A DNA stretch of 64,000 bases from Blastococcus sp. KM273128 (lineage in GTDB: Bacteria > Actinomycetota > Actinomycetes > Mycobacteriales > Geodermatophilaceae): positions 92,681-156,680 of the forward strand of contig NZ_SSXA01000001.1 of assembly GCF_021698975.1 (NCBI RefSeq). The letters are read 5' to 3'. The notes below the pieces were generated by a model. That model was not told the DNA's origin. It was given only the letters and a program-made list of their open reading frames with translations, and searched no databases. The position numbers and the translations under genes are program-made. This document shows positions 8,625 to 18,477 of this stretch, in pieces (the stretch's first letter is position 1; each line of letters opens with the position of its first letter).

Positions 8625-9137
8625 TCAGCCGCGGCCGGCGGCCCCCCCGGCCTCGTCGACGAACCGGCCGCGCAGCCGCAGCAGCGGCCGGGCGGCGGGG
8701 TCCAGCACCGGCACGTCGTCGACCGCCAGCAGCGCGAGCACGTGGTCGCCGGCCTCGACCAGCCGCTCCAGCCGGCAGTCCAGCGCGGCCAGCCCGCCGG
8801 AGAGCACGATCGCGCCGCTGCCGGCCGCCCGCGTCCACGGCACCTGCTCGAGCAGGTGGCGGGCGCTGGGGCGCCCCGCGGAGGCGAACCGCGAGGCGAC
8901 GATCGCGTGCTCGGCGGCCAGGACGGTCAGCGCGCAGGAACCGACCTCCTCCAGCACCTCGGCCGGGTAGCCGTCGGCGGCGAGCCCCACGGCGACCAGC
9001 GGGGGTGCGGCCGAGACGCTCATGACCGAGCTGACCGTCGTCCCGACGTCGTCGATGTCGTCCCGGACGGTGAGCAGGCAGACGCCGGCGGCGTGCTGGG
9101 CCAGGGCCGTGGCGAAGGCGGCGGGGTCGACCGGCAT
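8625..9137 (-). CDS. Flavin reductase-like, FMN-binding protein
   Basis: 170 residues from ATG at 9137. It has the flavin reductase-like split-barrel pattern: an N-terminal GVCLLTVRDDIDDVGTTVSSVMSVSAAPPLVAVGL stretch matches the region in which these enzymes bind the FMN phosphate and isoalloxazine. A later GDHVLALLAVDDV segment matches the conserved GDH motif. Such proteins either reduce free flavin for a partner monooxygenase or act as oxidoreductases themselves. No partner is adjacent; the divergent neighbour is an FAD disulphide-type oxidoreductase only 34 bases away. Confidence 0.85.
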   Translation of the reverse strand: MPVDPAAFATALAQHAAGVCLLTVRDDIDDVGTTVSSVMSVSAAPPLVAVGLAADGYPAEVLEEVGSCALTVLAAEHAIVASRFASAGRPSARHLLEQVPWTRAAGSGAIVLSGGLAALDCRLERLVEAGDHVLALLAVDDVPVLDPAARPLLRLRGRFVDEAGGAAGRG

Positions 9138-9171
9138 GGCGGCCAGTCGACCACACCCCCAGGATGGACCG

Positions 9172-10593
9172 GTGACCGAAGCCGAGCGCACGTACGACGT
9201 CGTGGTCCTGGGAGCGGGCTCGACCGGCGAGAACGTCGCCGACGTCGTCGTCCGCGGGGGGCTGTCGGCGGTGCTGGTGGAGCCCGAGCTGGTGGGCGGC
9301 GAGTGCTCCTACTGGGCGTGCATGCCGAGCAAGACGCTGCTGCGCGGCACCGAGGTGCTCGCCGAGGCGCGCGCCGTCGACGGGGCGGCGCAGGCGGTCA
9401 CCGGGGAGCAGGACGTGGCGGCCACCCTCGCCCGCCGCGACTCCTTCACCTCGCACTGGGACGACTCCGGGCAGGTCGAGTGGGTGCACGGCGCCGGCAT
9501 CGACCTGCTCCGCGGCGCCGGCCGGCTCGACGGGGAGCGCACCGTCGTCGTGACCGCGGACGACGGGACGACGACCCGGCTGACCGCGCGGCACGCCGTC
9601 GCCGTCTGCACCGGGTCGCAGGCGGCCCTCCCGCCGGTGGAGGGGCTGGCCGACGTCGACCCGTGGGGGCCGCGCGAGGCCACCAGCGCCAAGGAGGCGC
9701 CGGCCCGCCTGCTGGTGCTCGGCGGCGGCTACGTCGGCTGCGAGATGGCGACGGCGTGGCAGGCGCTGGGCTCGCAGGTCGCGCTGCTGCAGCGCGGGGA
9801 CCGGCTGCTGCCCGGGCTCGAGCCGCAGGCCGGGGACGCCGTCGCCGCCGCCCTGCGGGACGCGGGGGTGGACGTGCGGTTGGGCACGGAGGTGACCGCG
9901 GCGCGCCGCGACGGCACCGAGGTTGTGCTGACGACGGCGGACGGCGAGGTGCGCGGCGACGAGGTGCTGGTCGCGACCGGCCGCTCGGCGCGCACCGGCG
10001 AGATCGGCGCGGAGACCGTGGGCCTGGAGCCGGGGGAGTACCTCCCGGTCGACGCGACGATGCGGGTCGAGGGCTCCTCGTGGCTGTACGGGGTGGGCGA
10101 CGTCAACGGGCGCCGCCAGCTCACCCACATGGGCAAGTACGAGGCCCGTCAGGCCGGTGCGGCGATCGTCGCGCGGGCCCGCGGGGAGGAGGTCGACACC
10201 TCGGCGTGGTCGCCGTTCGTCGCCACCGCCGACGACGTCGCGACGCCGTCGGTGGTGTTCACCTCACCGCAGGTCGCCAGCGTCGGGCGGACCGCCGCCG
10301 AGGCCGCCGACGCCGGGCTGCCGCACCGCGTCGTGGAGTACCCGCTCGGGAGCGTGTCCGGCGCCGCCGTCTTCGCCGACGGGTACACCGGGACGGCGGT
10401 CGCGGTCGTGGACACCGAGCGCGAGGTGCTGCTGGGCGTGACCTTCGTCGGGCCCGCGGTCGCCGAGCTGCTGCACGCGGCGACGATCGCGGTCGTCGGC
10501 GAGGTGCCGATCGCGCGGCTGTGGCACGCCGTCCCGGCCTACCCGACGATCAGCGAGATCTGGCTGCGGCTGCTGGAGACCTACCGGGGCTGA
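9172..10593 (+). CDS. FAD-dependent pyridine nucleotide-disulphide oxidoreductase
   Basis: 473 residues from GTG at 9172. The N-terminal FAD motif is VVLGAGSTGENVA, followed by GGECSYWACMPSK. The two cysteines spaced CX4C are the redox disulphide of class I flavoprotein disulphide reductases. A second GxGxxG motif (LGGGYVGCEMA) binds NAD(P)H, and the C-terminal dimerisation domain ends with HAVPAYPTISEIW, which carries the usual active-site H-P. It belongs to the dihydrolipoamide dehydrogenase, mercuric reductase and mycothione reductase group. The substrate cannot be chosen, and no 2-oxo acid dehydrogenase genes are nearby. Confidence 0.88.
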   Translation: MTEAERTYDVVVLGAGSTGENVADVVVRGGLSAVLVEPELVGGECSYWACMPSKTLLRGTEVLAEARAVDGAAQAVTGEQDVAATLARRDSFTSHWDDSGQVEWVHGAGIDLLRGAGRLDGERTVVVTADDGTTTRLTARHAVAVCTGSQAALPPVEGLADVDPWGPREATSAKEAPARLLVLGGGYVGCEMATAWQALGSQVALLQRGDRLLPGLEPQAGDAVAAALRDAGVDVRLGTEVTAARRDGTEVVLTTADGEVRGDEVLVATGRSARTGEIGAETVGLEPGEYLPVDATMRVEGSSWLYGVGDVNGRRQLTHMGKYEARQAGAAIVARARGEEVDTSAWSPFVATADDVATPSVVFTSPQVASVGRTAAEAADAGLPHRVVEYPLGSVSGAAVFADGYTGTAVAVVDTEREVLLGVTFVGPAVAELLHAATIAVVGEVPIARLWHAVPAYPTISEIWLRLLETYRG

Positions 10594-10635
10594 CCCCCGC
10601 GACGGCGGGGCGGGTGGCCGTGCTGGAGTGGGCGC

Positions 10636-11442
10636 GTGCAGTTCGACCGCTCGTCGCGTTCCCCCTGGCGCCGCTACATCGCCCTCGGCGACTCGTTCAC
10701 CGAGGGGCTCAGCGACCCCGACCCCGAACGCCCGGGCGAGTACCGCGGCTGGGCCGACCGGCTGGCCGAGCACCTCGCGGCCGCCGCACCCGGCGCGGAC
10801 CTGGAGTACGCGAACCTGGCGATCCGCGGCCGGTTGCTGGCGCAGGTGCTCGACGAGCAGTTGCCGGTGGCCCTGGCGGCGGAGCCCGACCTGGTCAGCC
10901 TGGTCGCCGGCGGCAACGACCTGATGCGCCCGGGCGCCGACCCCGACGCGCTGGCCGCGCAGCTGGAGTCCGCCGTCGTCCGGTTCCGCGCGGCGGGCGC
11001 CGACGTCCTGCTGGCCACCACCGCGGACACCCGGAACACCCCCATCCTGCGCCGGCTGCGCGGCCGGATCGCCGTCTTCGACGCGAACCTGTGGTCGATC
11101 GCCGCGCGGCACGGCGCCGCCGTCCTGGACCAGTGGGGGGCGGCGTGGATCCAGGACTTCCGGCTGTGGGACACCGACCGCATCCACCTCACCGACGAGG
11201 GGCACCGGCGGATGGCGCTGGCCGCTGCCGCGGCGCTGGGGCTGCCCGGTGCGGACGGCGAGGACTGGCGCACCCCGCTACCGCCGCAGCCGCCCCGCGA
11301 GCTGCGGGCGGCGCTGGCCGAGGAGGCCGCCTGGGTGCGCGGCTTCGTGGCGCCGTGGATCGGCCGGCGGCTGCGCGGCCGCTCCTCCGGCGACGGCCGC
11401 GCCGCCAAGCGCCCGGTCCCCCTGGCCCTGCCCCGCAGGTGA
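10636..11442 (+). CDS. SGNH/GDSL-family hydrolase
   Basis: 268 residues from GTG at 10636. It shows the four SGNH blocks: GDSFTEG near residue 18 (nucleophile serine), a glycine in block II, GGNDLMRP (oxyanion asparagine) and DTDRIHLTDEGH (catalytic Asp and His, DxxH). Such enzymes hydrolyse esters on lipids, sugars or acylated polymers. No signal peptide is visible, so it is probably cytoplasmic. It follows the oxidoreductase by 42 bases and may share its transcript. Confidence 0.9.
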   Translation: MQFDRSSRSPWRRYIALGDSFTEGLSDPDPERPGEYRGWADRLAEHLAAAAPGADLEYANLAIRGRLLAQVLDEQLPVALAAEPDLVSLVAGGNDLMRPGADPDALAAQLESAVVRFRAAGADVLLATTADTRNTPILRRLRGRIAVFDANLWSIAARHGAAVLDQWGAAWIQDFRLWDTDRIHLTDEGHRRMALAAAAALGLPGADGEDWRTPLPPQPPRELRAALAEEAAWVRGFVAPWIGRRLRGRSSGDGRAAKRPVPLALPRR

Positions 11443-11509
11443 GGTGCTGGAACGGCCCGGTCCGGAGGCTCGCCACGAGCCTGCGAGTGGTGAGAGGGAC
11501 CGGGTCCTC
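11443..11509 (-). repeat. Dispersed covarying hairpin repeat, copy 1
   Basis: It lies between two convergent genes, starting one base after the hydrolase stop. The stem is CCCGGTCC (11456-11463) with GGACCGGG (11497-11504). The loop, read on the minus strand, contains CCACTCGCAGGCTCG, and the element has the tail GGGCCGTTCCAGCACCTC. The loop and tail recur at 23131, 33261 and 47073 with different stem sequences. It probably acts as a terminator for the flanking genes. Confidence 0.7.
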
Positions 11510-13462
11510 TTAGTCGTCGTCGGGGTCGGCGAGCTCGTCGAACAGCGAGCCGTTGACGAACCGGCCGGTGTCGACCAGGCCGTGCGCAGCGGGGGACGAC
11601 GGCGGCCGCTGCCGGGGGAGCGTGGGCGCGGCGGCCGGCGGCTCGGGCAGCAGCTCGCCGGCGACGTCCTCGGCCGGGGTCTGGGTGACCTCGCCGATGA
11701 GCACCTCCGCCGGGTTGGGCAGGGGCGCGGGGCGGCCGAAGGCGTAGCCCTGCGCCATGGCGCAGCCGTGGTCGAGGAGCCAGGCGGCCTGGTCGAGGTC
11801 CTCGATGCCCTCGGCGATGACCTGCAGGCCCATGCCGCGGCCGAGCTGCAGCAGGCCGTGCACCAGCGCCGCGGTGGAGGGCTGGGTGACGACGTCGGCG
11901 ACGAAGGACCGGTCGATCTTCACCGTGTGGATCGGCAGCCGGTGCAGCGCGGTGATCGCCGAGTAGCCGGTGCCGAAGTCGTCCAGCGCCAGGGTGACGC
12001 CCTGGTCGGTGACGACGGCGACCGAGTGCAGGGTGGCCTCGGCGGCGAACAGCGCCGTCGACTCGGTGATCTCCAGCTCCAGCCGCTGCGGCGGCAGCCC
12101 GGACTCCTCCAGGGCCGCGGCGACCAGCTCGCTGAACCCGTCCTCGGCCAGGTGCCGGGCGGAGATGTTGACGTGCACCCGCAGGTCGTCGGCCCAGGTG
12201 GCGGCGTCCAGGCAGGCGCGCCGCAGCACCCAGGCGCCGAGCTTGGAGGTGAGCCGGTTGTTCTCCGCGACGTCGAGGAAGGCGCCGGGCGGAAGCAGCC
12301 CGCGGGTGGGGTGCTGCCACCGCAGCAGCGCCTCGTAGCCGAGCAGCGTCTCGTCGGCCAGGTGCACGATCGGCTGGTAGAAGAGCCGCAGCTCGTCGTT
12401 GTCCAGAGCGTGGCGCAGCTCGGTCTCCAGCTGGAGGGCGTCGACGTCGCTGCGCGACAGCGCCCCCTCGTGCACCTCGATGCGGGCGCGCTGGCCGTCG
12501 GCCTTGGCCTTGGTCAGCGCGCTCTGCGCCTGGCGCAGCAGGTCGTCGGGGGTCATGTCGGCACCGAGGGTGAGGCCCACGCTCGCCGAGAGGGTGATCT
12601 CGCGGTCGTTCACCACGAACGGCTCGTCGAGCACGCTGAGCAGGCGGTCGGCCAGGGCGCGCAGCCCGTCGAGGTCCTCGACGTCCTCGGCGACCACCAG
12701 GAACTCGTCGGCGCCCAGGCGCACCGCGGTGTCCTCGACGCGGGTGCTCCACCGGAGCCGGTCGGCGAACTGGCTGAGCAGCAGGTCGCCGGCCTCGTGA
12801 CCGAGCGCGTCGTTGACCGCCTGGAAGCGGTCGATGTTCAGGTGCACCAGGCCGACCTGCAGGCCGCGGCGGCGGGAGAGCGCGACCGCGTGCCGGAGCC
12901 GGTCGGTGAGGGCGCGACGGTTGGGCAGGCCGGTGAGCGGGTCCATGAACGCGCGGCGGACGGCGTCCTCCTCCGCCCGGCGGCGGTCGGTGACGTCGAC
13001 CAGGGAGAGGACGACGAACTGCGGCGTCCCGTTGTTCTGCCGCACCACCTCGTGGGACTGCACCACCCACAGCTCGGTGCCGTCGGAGCGGCGCAGCCGG
13101 CGCTCGCCGTCGAGCAGCAGGTTCGGGTCGAGGTCGGGCTCCCCGGGCGCCGGCGTCAGCCCGAGGTCGCCCACCGGCGGGTCGTCGGGGTGGGCCAGCA
13201 GGTCGACGTGCCGGCCGGAGAGGCTCTCCGCGGTGCGGCCGGTGAGGGCGCACATCCGCGGGTTGGCGACCAGCACGTGACCGTCGAGGTCGACGAGGGC
13301 CTTGGCGATCGGTGCGCCGAGGAACAGGGCCTGGAACAGCTGGCCCCGGTCGGCGAGCAGCGTGTCGATCGCCCGCAAGCGCTGCCCGGCGCCACCGCCG
13401 GGCGTGCCCGGGGAGCGGGGCATCTCGGGTGCGGGGAGGCTCACCGGGACAGCGTCACGCAT
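11510..13462 (-). CDS. PAS-GGDEF-EAL protein, probable cyclic-di-GMP phosphodiesterase
   Basis: 650 residues from ATG at 13462. A PAS domain lies at about 50-180 (ALVDLDGHVLVANPRMCALTGRT). A GGDEF domain lies at about 185-350 and an EAL domain at about 360-610. The GGDEF signature is altered to GADEF near residue 249, while the RxxD inhibitory site (RVED) just before it is kept. The EAL motif (YEALLRW, near 375) and the later DDFGTGYS segment are intact. The likely role is degradation of cyclic di-GMP, with the GGDEF domain acting as a GTP or c-di-GMP sensor. No membrane segment is visible. The upstream extension to 13624 overlaps the divergent promoter region and is unlikely. Confidence 0.88.
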   Translation of the reverse strand: MRDAVPVSLPAPEMPRSPGTPGGGAGQRLRAIDTLLADRGQLFQALFLGAPIAKALVDLDGHVLVANPRMCALTGRTAESLSGRHVDLLAHPDDPPVGDLGLTPAPGEPDLDPNLLLDGERRLRRSDGTELWVVQSHEVVRQNNGTPQFVVLSLVDVTDRRRAEEDAVRRAFMDPLTGLPNRRALTDRLRHAVALSRRRGLQVGLVHLNIDRFQAVNDALGHEAGDLLLSQFADRLRWSTRVEDTAVRLGADEFLVVAEDVEDLDGLRALADRLLSVLDEPFVVNDREITLSASVGLTLGADMTPDDLLRQAQSALTKAKADGQRARIEVHEGALSRSDVDALQLETELRHALDNDELRLFYQPIVHLADETLLGYEALLRWQHPTRGLLPPGAFLDVAENNRLTSKLGAWVLRRACLDAATWADDLRVHVNISARHLAEDGFSELVAAALEESGLPPQRLELEITESTALFAAEATLHSVAVVTDQGVTLALDDFGTGYSAITALHRLPIHTVKIDRSFVADVVTQPSTAALVHGLLQLGRGMGLQVIAEGIEDLDQAAWLLDHGCAMAQGYAFGRPAPLPNPAEVLIGEVTQTPAEDVAGELLPEPPAAAPTLPRQRPPSSPAAHGLVDTGRFVNGSLFDELADPDDD

Positions 13463-13641
13463 CGCAGGCGAGAAGTGACGGAACCCGTTGACGGAGAGTC
13501 GTGATCGACCAGTCACACTGCGTCGCAGGTCGTCACACCCGCCCCACCGGTCGCGCCCGCGCGGGCGACCTGCCATTCGCCGCGGGAATCCCAGCCGCCG
13601 TCGACGCGCTCCAGCAGCAGACATCGACGAAAGGACCAGAC

Positions 13642-14682
13642 GTGGAGAAGCGGATCGGCTTCCTGTCCTTCGGCCACTGGCAGCCCATCCCCGGCTCGCT
13701 GGTGCGCACCGGCCGGGACGCCCTCGTGCAGAGCGTGGAGCTGGCGGAGGCCGCCGAGGAGATGGGCCTCGACGGGGCCTACGTGCGGGTGCACCACTTC
13801 GCCCGGCAGCTCGCCTCGCCGTTCCCGCTGCTGGCGGCGATGGCGGCCCGCACCCGGCGGATCGAGCTGGGCACCGGCGTCATCGACATGCGCTACGAGA
13901 ACCCGCTGTACATGGCCGAGGAGGCCGCGGCCACCGACCTGCTCGCCGACGGTCGGCTGCAGCTGGGGGTGAGCCGGGGGTCACCGGAGACGGCGCTGCG
14001 CGGCTCGGAGGCCTTCGGCTACGTGCCCGGTGAGGGCAGCACCGACGCCGACCTGGCGCGGCAGAAGACCGCTCTGTTCATGGCCGCGATCTCAGGGCAG
14101 CCGGTGGTCGACGCCGACCCGCGGATGACCGGGGGCGCGAGCGGCAAGCTGGCGGTCCAGCCGCAGTCGCCGGGGCTCGCCGACCGCATCTGGTGGGGCT
14201 CGGGCACCCGGGCGACGGCGGAGTGGACCGCGCGGCAGGGGCTGAACCTGATGAGCTCCACCCTGCTGGTCGAGGACACCGGGGTTCCGTTCGACGAGCT
14301 GCAGGCCGAGCAGATCGCCCGGTACCGCGCCGCCTGGGCCGACGCCGGCTGGGAGCGCGAGCCGCGGGTGTCGGTGAGCCGCAGCGTGCTGCCGATCACC
14401 ACCGACCAGGACCGGCAGTACTTCGGCGGCGGCCGGGAGGGCGAGGACCAGGTCGGCATCCTCGAGGGGGTGCGGGCCCGGTTCGGGAAGAGCTACACCG
14501 GTGAGCCCGACGCGCTCGCCGAGGCGCTGGCCAAGGACGCCGCCGTCCGGGAGGCCGACAGCCTGCTGCTCACGGTGCCCAACATGCTGGGCGTCGAGTA
14601 CAACGCGCGGCTGCTGCGGACGGTCGTCGAGCACGTGGCACCCGCGATCGGCTGGGTGCACCCGGACCGCCGCACCGCCTGA
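13642..14682 (+). CDS. LLM-class (luciferase-like) flavin-dependent monooxygenase
   Basis: 346 residues from GTG at 13642, with AAGGAC at 13631-13636 as ribosome-binding site. The N-terminal RIGFLSFGHWQ strand, the TRRIELGTGVIDM strand and the LLADGRLQLGVSRGSPE segment fit a luciferase-type TIM barrel. These enzymes use FMN or, in actinobacteria, often F420. An F420 synthase gene in the same window makes F420 possible but does not prove it. It is divergent from the GGDEF/EAL gene. Substrate unknown. Confidence 0.85.
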   Translation: MEKRIGFLSFGHWQPIPGSLVRTGRDALVQSVELAEAAEEMGLDGAYVRVHHFARQLASPFPLLAAMAARTRRIELGTGVIDMRYENPLYMAEEAAATDLLADGRLQLGVSRGSPETALRGSEAFGYVPGEGSTDADLARQKTALFMAAISGQPVVDADPRMTGGASGKLAVQPQSPGLADRIWWGSGTRATAEWTARQGLNLMSSTLLVEDTGVPFDELQAEQIARYRAAWADAGWEREPRVSVSRSVLPITTDQDRQYFGGGREGEDQVGILEGVRARFGKSYTGEPDALAEALAKDAAVREADSLLLTVPNMLGVEYNARLLRTVVEHVAPAIGWVHPDRRTA

Positions 14683-14821
14683 CCCAGCGGCCGGCACTCG
14701 GCGCGCGGGCCCCACGTTCCTCGACAGTCACCCGGAGCCCGACCAGCTCCCGGGGTGATGCTCGTGCTCGCGGGGTGCTGCAGGACTCGCGGAGCAGGAG
14801 GACCACCCCGGAGCGGGCGGA

Positions 14822-15715
14822 TCAGCGCAGGTCAAAGCCGAGGTCGAGCACCGGGGCGCTGTGCGTGAGCGCCCCCACGGCGAGGTAGTCGACGCCGGTC
14901 GCCGCGACCTCGGCCGCCCGCTCGAGCGACAACCCGCCGCTGGCCTCCAGTCGGACTCCCGTGCCCCGCACCAGCGTCACGGCGGTGCGGGTGTCCGCGA
15001 GGGAGAAGTTGTCGAGCAGCACCAGTTCCACGCCCGCCGCGATCGCCTCGCGCACCTGGTCGAGGGTGTCGCACTCGACCTCCAGCGGGACGTCGGGCGC
15101 CGCCGTCCGCACCGCCTCCACCGCGGCGGCGATGCCGCCTGCCGCGGCCACGTGGTTGTCCTTCACCAGCGCCGCGTCGCCGAGCGCCATCCGGTGGTTG
15201 ACCCCGCCGCCGCAGCGGACGGCGTACTTCTCCAGCCCCCGCAGGCCGGGGATGGTCTTGCGGGTGTCTCGGATCGCCGCGCCGGTGCCCGCGACGGCGT
15301 CCACCCACCGGCGGGTCGCCGTGGCGATGCCCGAGAGGTGGCCGACCAGGTTGAGCGCGGTGCGCTCCGCCGTCAGCAGCGCCCGGGTGGGCCCCTCGAC
15401 GGTGAGCACCGGCGCCTTCGTGCGGGCGGCCATGCCGTCGGCCGCGTGCAGCGTGACCTCGACGTCCTCCCCGCCCACCAGGCCGAAGACCGCCGCGGCC
15501 ACCGGGACGCCGGCCAGCACGCCCGGCGCGCGCGGCACCACGTCGCCGGTGGCGCGGGCGCCGGCCGGGACGGTGGCGGCGGTGGTGACGTCGGGCCCCA
15601 GCGCGAGGTCCTCGTCGAGGGCCCGGCGGATCACCTGCTCGACGAGCGCGGGGTCGAGGCCGCCGTCGCGGAGGACGTCGGCCAGCTCCGGCCGCAGCGG
15701 GTACCACTCGGTCAT
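14822..15715 (-). CDS. nadC: Nicotinate-nucleotide pyrophosphorylase (quinolinate phosphoribosyltransferase)
   Basis: 297 residues, ATG at 15715 overlapping the nadB stop by four bases (ATGA). It converts quinolinate and PRPP to nicotinate mononucleotide, CO2 and pyrophosphate, the last step of the de novo branch. Family hallmarks are ERTALNLVGHLSGIAT, DTRKTIPGLRGLEKYAVRCGGGVNHRMAL, LVKDNH, EVECDTLDQ and LLDNFS, which supply the substrate-binding Arg, Lys and acidic residues. It is the last gene of the nadA-nadB-nadC operon, with length normal for the family. Confidence 0.97.
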   Translation of the reverse strand: MTEWYPLRPELADVLRDGGLDPALVEQVIRRALDEDLALGPDVTTAATVPAGARATGDVVPRAPGVLAGVPVAAAVFGLVGGEDVEVTLHAADGMAARTKAPVLTVEGPTRALLTAERTALNLVGHLSGIATATRRWVDAVAGTGAAIRDTRKTIPGLRGLEKYAVRCGGGVNHRMALGDAALVKDNHVAAAGGIAAAVEAVRTAAPDVPLEVECDTLDQVREAIAAGVELVLLDNFSLADTRTAVTLVRGTGVRLEASGGLSLERAAEVAATGVDYLAVGALTHSAPVLDLGFDLR

Positions 15716-17403
15716 GCCGCTCCCTGGTCCTGGTCGGCCGCGGTCAGCGGCACGGTGCGGGTGTGCAGGTGGCCGGTGCCGTCGATGCGGTGGGCCAGCC
15801 GCACCTGCCACTCCGGCCGGCTGCCCGGCGCGTCGGCCCGCCGGTGGCAGCCCCGGCTCTCCAGGCGCGCGAGCGCGGCGGCGGCCAGCAGGGTGGCGAC
15901 GGTGTGCACCGCCGTCGCCTCGAACGCGGCGAGGTCGAGGACGCCGGTCCGGGGCGTCGCGGCGAGCAGCCCGGTGAGCTCGGTGAGGCCGGCGGCGGTG
16001 CGCAGCACGCCCGCGTGCCGACTGGTGGCGACGCCGATCGCCGCGCGCGCCGCGGGGTCGACCGCCCCGGTGGCGACGGCCCGAGGTGCCACCGGCTCGG
16101 CGGGCGGCCCGTCGGGGAGCGTGGCGTCCAGCAGCGCGGCGCAGCGCCGGGCGGCGACCAGCCCCTCGGTGATCGAGTTGGACGCCAGCCGGTTCGCCCC
16201 GTGCACGCCGGTGCAGGCGACCTCGCCGACGGCGAGCAGCCCGGGGACGCCGGTGCGCCCGTCGAGGTCGGCGAGCACCCCGCCGCAGGTGTAGTGCGCG
16301 CCCGGCGCGACCGGCACCGGCTCCGCCGTCAGGTCGAACCCGGCGTCGCGGCAGGCGCGGACGATGCCGGGGAAGCGCCGCTCCAGGAACTCCGCCCCGA
16401 GCCCGGTCGCGTCCAGGAACACGCAGTCCTCGCCGGTCGCCGCCAGGTGCGCGGCGACGGTCGCCGAGACGACGTCGCGGGGGGCGAGGTCGGCCAGCGG
16501 GTGCGCCCCGGCCATGACCCGCCGCCCGGCGCGGTCGACCAGCACCGCCCCCTCGCCGCGCACCGCCTCGGAGATCAGCACCTGCTGCCCCGCGGCGCCG
16601 GGCCCCTGCCACAGCACGGTGGGGTGGAACTGCACCATCTCGACGTCGGCGACCTCGGCCCCGGCGCGCAGCGCCAGCGCCAGCCCGTCACCCGTCGTGC
16701 CGGCGGGACTGGTCGCGGCGGCGTACGCCTGCCCGTAGCCGCCGGTGGCCAGGACGACGGCGTGCGCCAGCAGGTCCCCGGGGTCGACGAGCGCCCCGCC
16801 GTCGGCGACCCGGGCGACGCGCAGGCCGGCCACGCTCCCGTCGGCGGCGTGCAGCGCGTCCAGCGCGACGGTGTGCTCCAGCACCTCGACGCCCGCCGCG
16901 GCGAGCGCCCCGACCAGCGTGCGGGTGACCTCGGCGCCGCTGGCGTCCCCGCCGGCGTGCACGATCCGGTCGCGGCTGTGCCCGCCCTCGCGGGTGAGCG
17001 CGGGCCGGCCGTCGCCGGCCAGGTCGAGGCGCGCGCCGAGGTGCTGCAGCAGCGCGATTGCGGCCGGCGCCTCGTCGACCAGCGTCGCCACCGCGGCCGG
17101 GTCGCAGAGCCCGGCGCCCGCGGTGAGGGTGTCCTGCAGGTGCAGCGCGGCGTCGTCGTCGGCACCCAGCACGGCCGCCAGGCCGCCCTGCGCCCAGCGG
17201 GTGCTGCCGGCGCCGAGCGCGCCCTTCGTGACGACGACGACCCGGCGCCCCGCGTCGGCGAGCGTGAGCGCGGTCATCAGCCCGGCCGCGCCGCTGCCGA
17301 CGACGACCACGTCGGTGGCACGCTGCCAGCCGGCCTCGGGCAGCGGCAGCGCGGGGACGACGGCGGGGGCCACCGGCGCGGTGCGGCGCGGCCCCACGGT
17401 CAC
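15712..17403 (-). CDS. nadB: L-aspartate oxidase
   Basis: 563 residues from GTG at 17403, which overlaps the nadA stop as GTGA. This FAD enzyme oxidises L-aspartate to iminoaspartate, the substrate of NadA. Motifs are [15 protein letters not shown] (FAD), [46 protein letters not shown] with the catalytic His, and [16 protein letters not shown] second in-frame GTG at 17397 is possible. The C-terminal domain ends in the usual helical region. Coupling by short overlaps on both sides marks a tight operon. Confidence 0.96.
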   Translation of the reverse strand: MTVGPRRTAPVAPAVVPALPLPEAGWQRATDVVVVGSGAAGLMTALTLADAGRRVVVVTKGALGAGSTRWAQGGLAAVLGADDDAALHLQDTLTAGAGLCDPAAVATLVDEAPAAIALLQHLGARLDLAGDGRPALTREGGHSRDRIVHAGGDASGAEVTRTLVGALAAAGVEVLEHTVALDALHAADGSVAGLRVARVADGGALVDPGDLLAHAVVLATGGYGQAYAAATSPAGTTGDGLALALRAGAEVADVEMVQFHPTVLWQGPGAAGQQVLISEAVRGEGAVLVDRAGRRVMAGAHPLADLAPRDVVSATVAAHLAATGEDCVFLDATGLGAEFLERRFPGIVRACRDAGFDLTAEPVPVAPGAHYTCGGVLADLDGRTGVPGLLAVGEVACTGVHGANRLASNSITEGLVAARRCAALLDATLPDGPPAEPVAPRAVATGAVDPAARAAIGVATSRHAGVLRTAAGLTELTGLLAATPRTGVLDLAAFEATAVHTVATLLAAAALARLESRGCHRRADAPGSRPEWQVRLAHRIDGTGHLHTRTVPLTAADQDQGAA

Positions 17404-18413
17404 TCGCCGACCAGCGACGGGGTGCCGAGCGCGATCATCGCCTCGACGGCCGAGCGGGCGCGGGCGGCGACCTCCGGGTCGACGGTGACCTCGTCGCGGC
17501 CCTCGCGCAGCGCCCGCAGCAGCTTCTCCGGCGTGGACATCTTCATGTAGGGGCACTCGGCGCGCGGGTTCACCGCCTCGAACGCCGCGGCGGGGTTGGC
17601 CTGGCGCAGCTGGTGCAGCATGCCGATCTCGGTGGCGACGAGCACGCGCTTCGCCGTCGTCCGCTTGGCCTGGTCGAGCATCGCGCCGGTGGAGAGCACG
17701 TGGACGCGGTCCGAGGGCAGGTCGCCCTGGCCGACCATCCACAGCGCGCTGGTGGCGCAGCCGCACTCGGGGTGGACCAGGACCTCGGCGTCGGGCGCGT
17801 CCTCGATGCTCTGCCGCAGGTCGGTGGGGGAGATGCCGGCGTGCACGTGGCACTCGCCCATCCAGATGCGCATGTTCTGCCGCCCGGTGACCCGCTGGAC
17901 GTGCGCGCCGAGGAACTGGTCGGGGAGGAAGAGCACCTCGCGGTCGGCCGGGATGGACTCGACGACCTCGACGGCGTTGGACGAGGTGCAGCAGATGTCG
18001 GTCTCGGCCTTCACCTCGGCGGTGGTGTTGACGTAGGAGACGACGGCGGCGCCGGGGTGCTCGGCCTTCCACGCGCGCAGCTGGTCCGCGGTGATCGTGT
18101 CGGCGAGCGAGCAGCCGGCGGCAGCGTCGGGCACCAGCACGGTCTTCCCGGGGCTGAGGATCTTCGCCGTCTCGGCCATGAAGTGGACGCCGGCGAAGAC
18201 GATCGTGCTCGCGGTGCTGGCCGCGGCGATGCGGGAGAGGGCGAGGGAGTCGCCGACGTGGTCGGCGACGTCCTGGATCTGCGCGGCCTGGTAGTTGTGC
18301 GCCAGGACGACGGCGTCGCGCTCGGCGGCCAGCCGGCGGACCTCGTCGCGCCAGTCCTGCCACTGCTCCGGGGTCCACTGGGCAGCGGTGGGGGCGGGGA
18401 GCGTTGCGGTCAC
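17400..18413 (-). CDS. nadA: Quinolinate synthase
   Basis: 337 residues from GTG at 18413. This [4Fe-4S] enzyme condenses iminoaspartate with dihydroxyacetone phosphate to quinolinate. The three cluster cysteines lie in [19 protein letters not shown] and [10 protein letters not shown]. Other conserved pieces are VLAHNYQ near the N-terminus, [12 protein letters not shown] and the [10 protein letters not shown] segment. It is the first gene of nadABC, transcribed away from nrtR, with a candidate NrtR operator 23-45 bases upstream of the start. Confidence 0.97.
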   Translation of the reverse strand: MTATLPAPTAAQWTPEQWQDWRDEVRRLAAERDAVVLAHNYQAAQIQDVADHVGDSLALSRIAAASTASTIVFAGVHFMAETAKILSPGKTVLVPDAAAGCSLADTITADQLRAWKAEHPGAAVVSYVNTTAEVKAETDICCTSSNAVEVVESIPADREVLFLPDQFLGAHVQRVTGRQNMRIWMGECHVHAGISPTDLRQSIEDAPDAEVLVHPECGCATSALWMVGQGDLPSDRVHVLSTGAMLDQAKRTTAKRVLVATEIGMLHQLRQANPAAAFEAVNPRAECPYMKMSTPEKLLRALREGRDEVTVDPEVAARARSAVEAMIALGTPSLVGE

Positions 18414-18435
18414 CGGGGACCTCCGGAGGAGTGGG

Positions 18436-18458
18436 GTTTCGGACTGTCAGGCGAAAAC
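18436..18458. promoter_or_regulatory. Inverted repeat between nadA and nrtR, candidate NrtR operator
   Basis: GTTTCG (18436-18441) and CGAAAAC (18452-18458) form an inverted repeat around a 10-base centre in the only gap between the divergent nadA and nrtR genes. NrtR-type regulators bind such palindromes in the control region of NAD genes. Position and symmetry support the call; the match to a known NrtR consensus was not checked. Confidence 0.5.
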
Positions 18459-18477
18459 CTCTGCCGGCAAATCTAGC

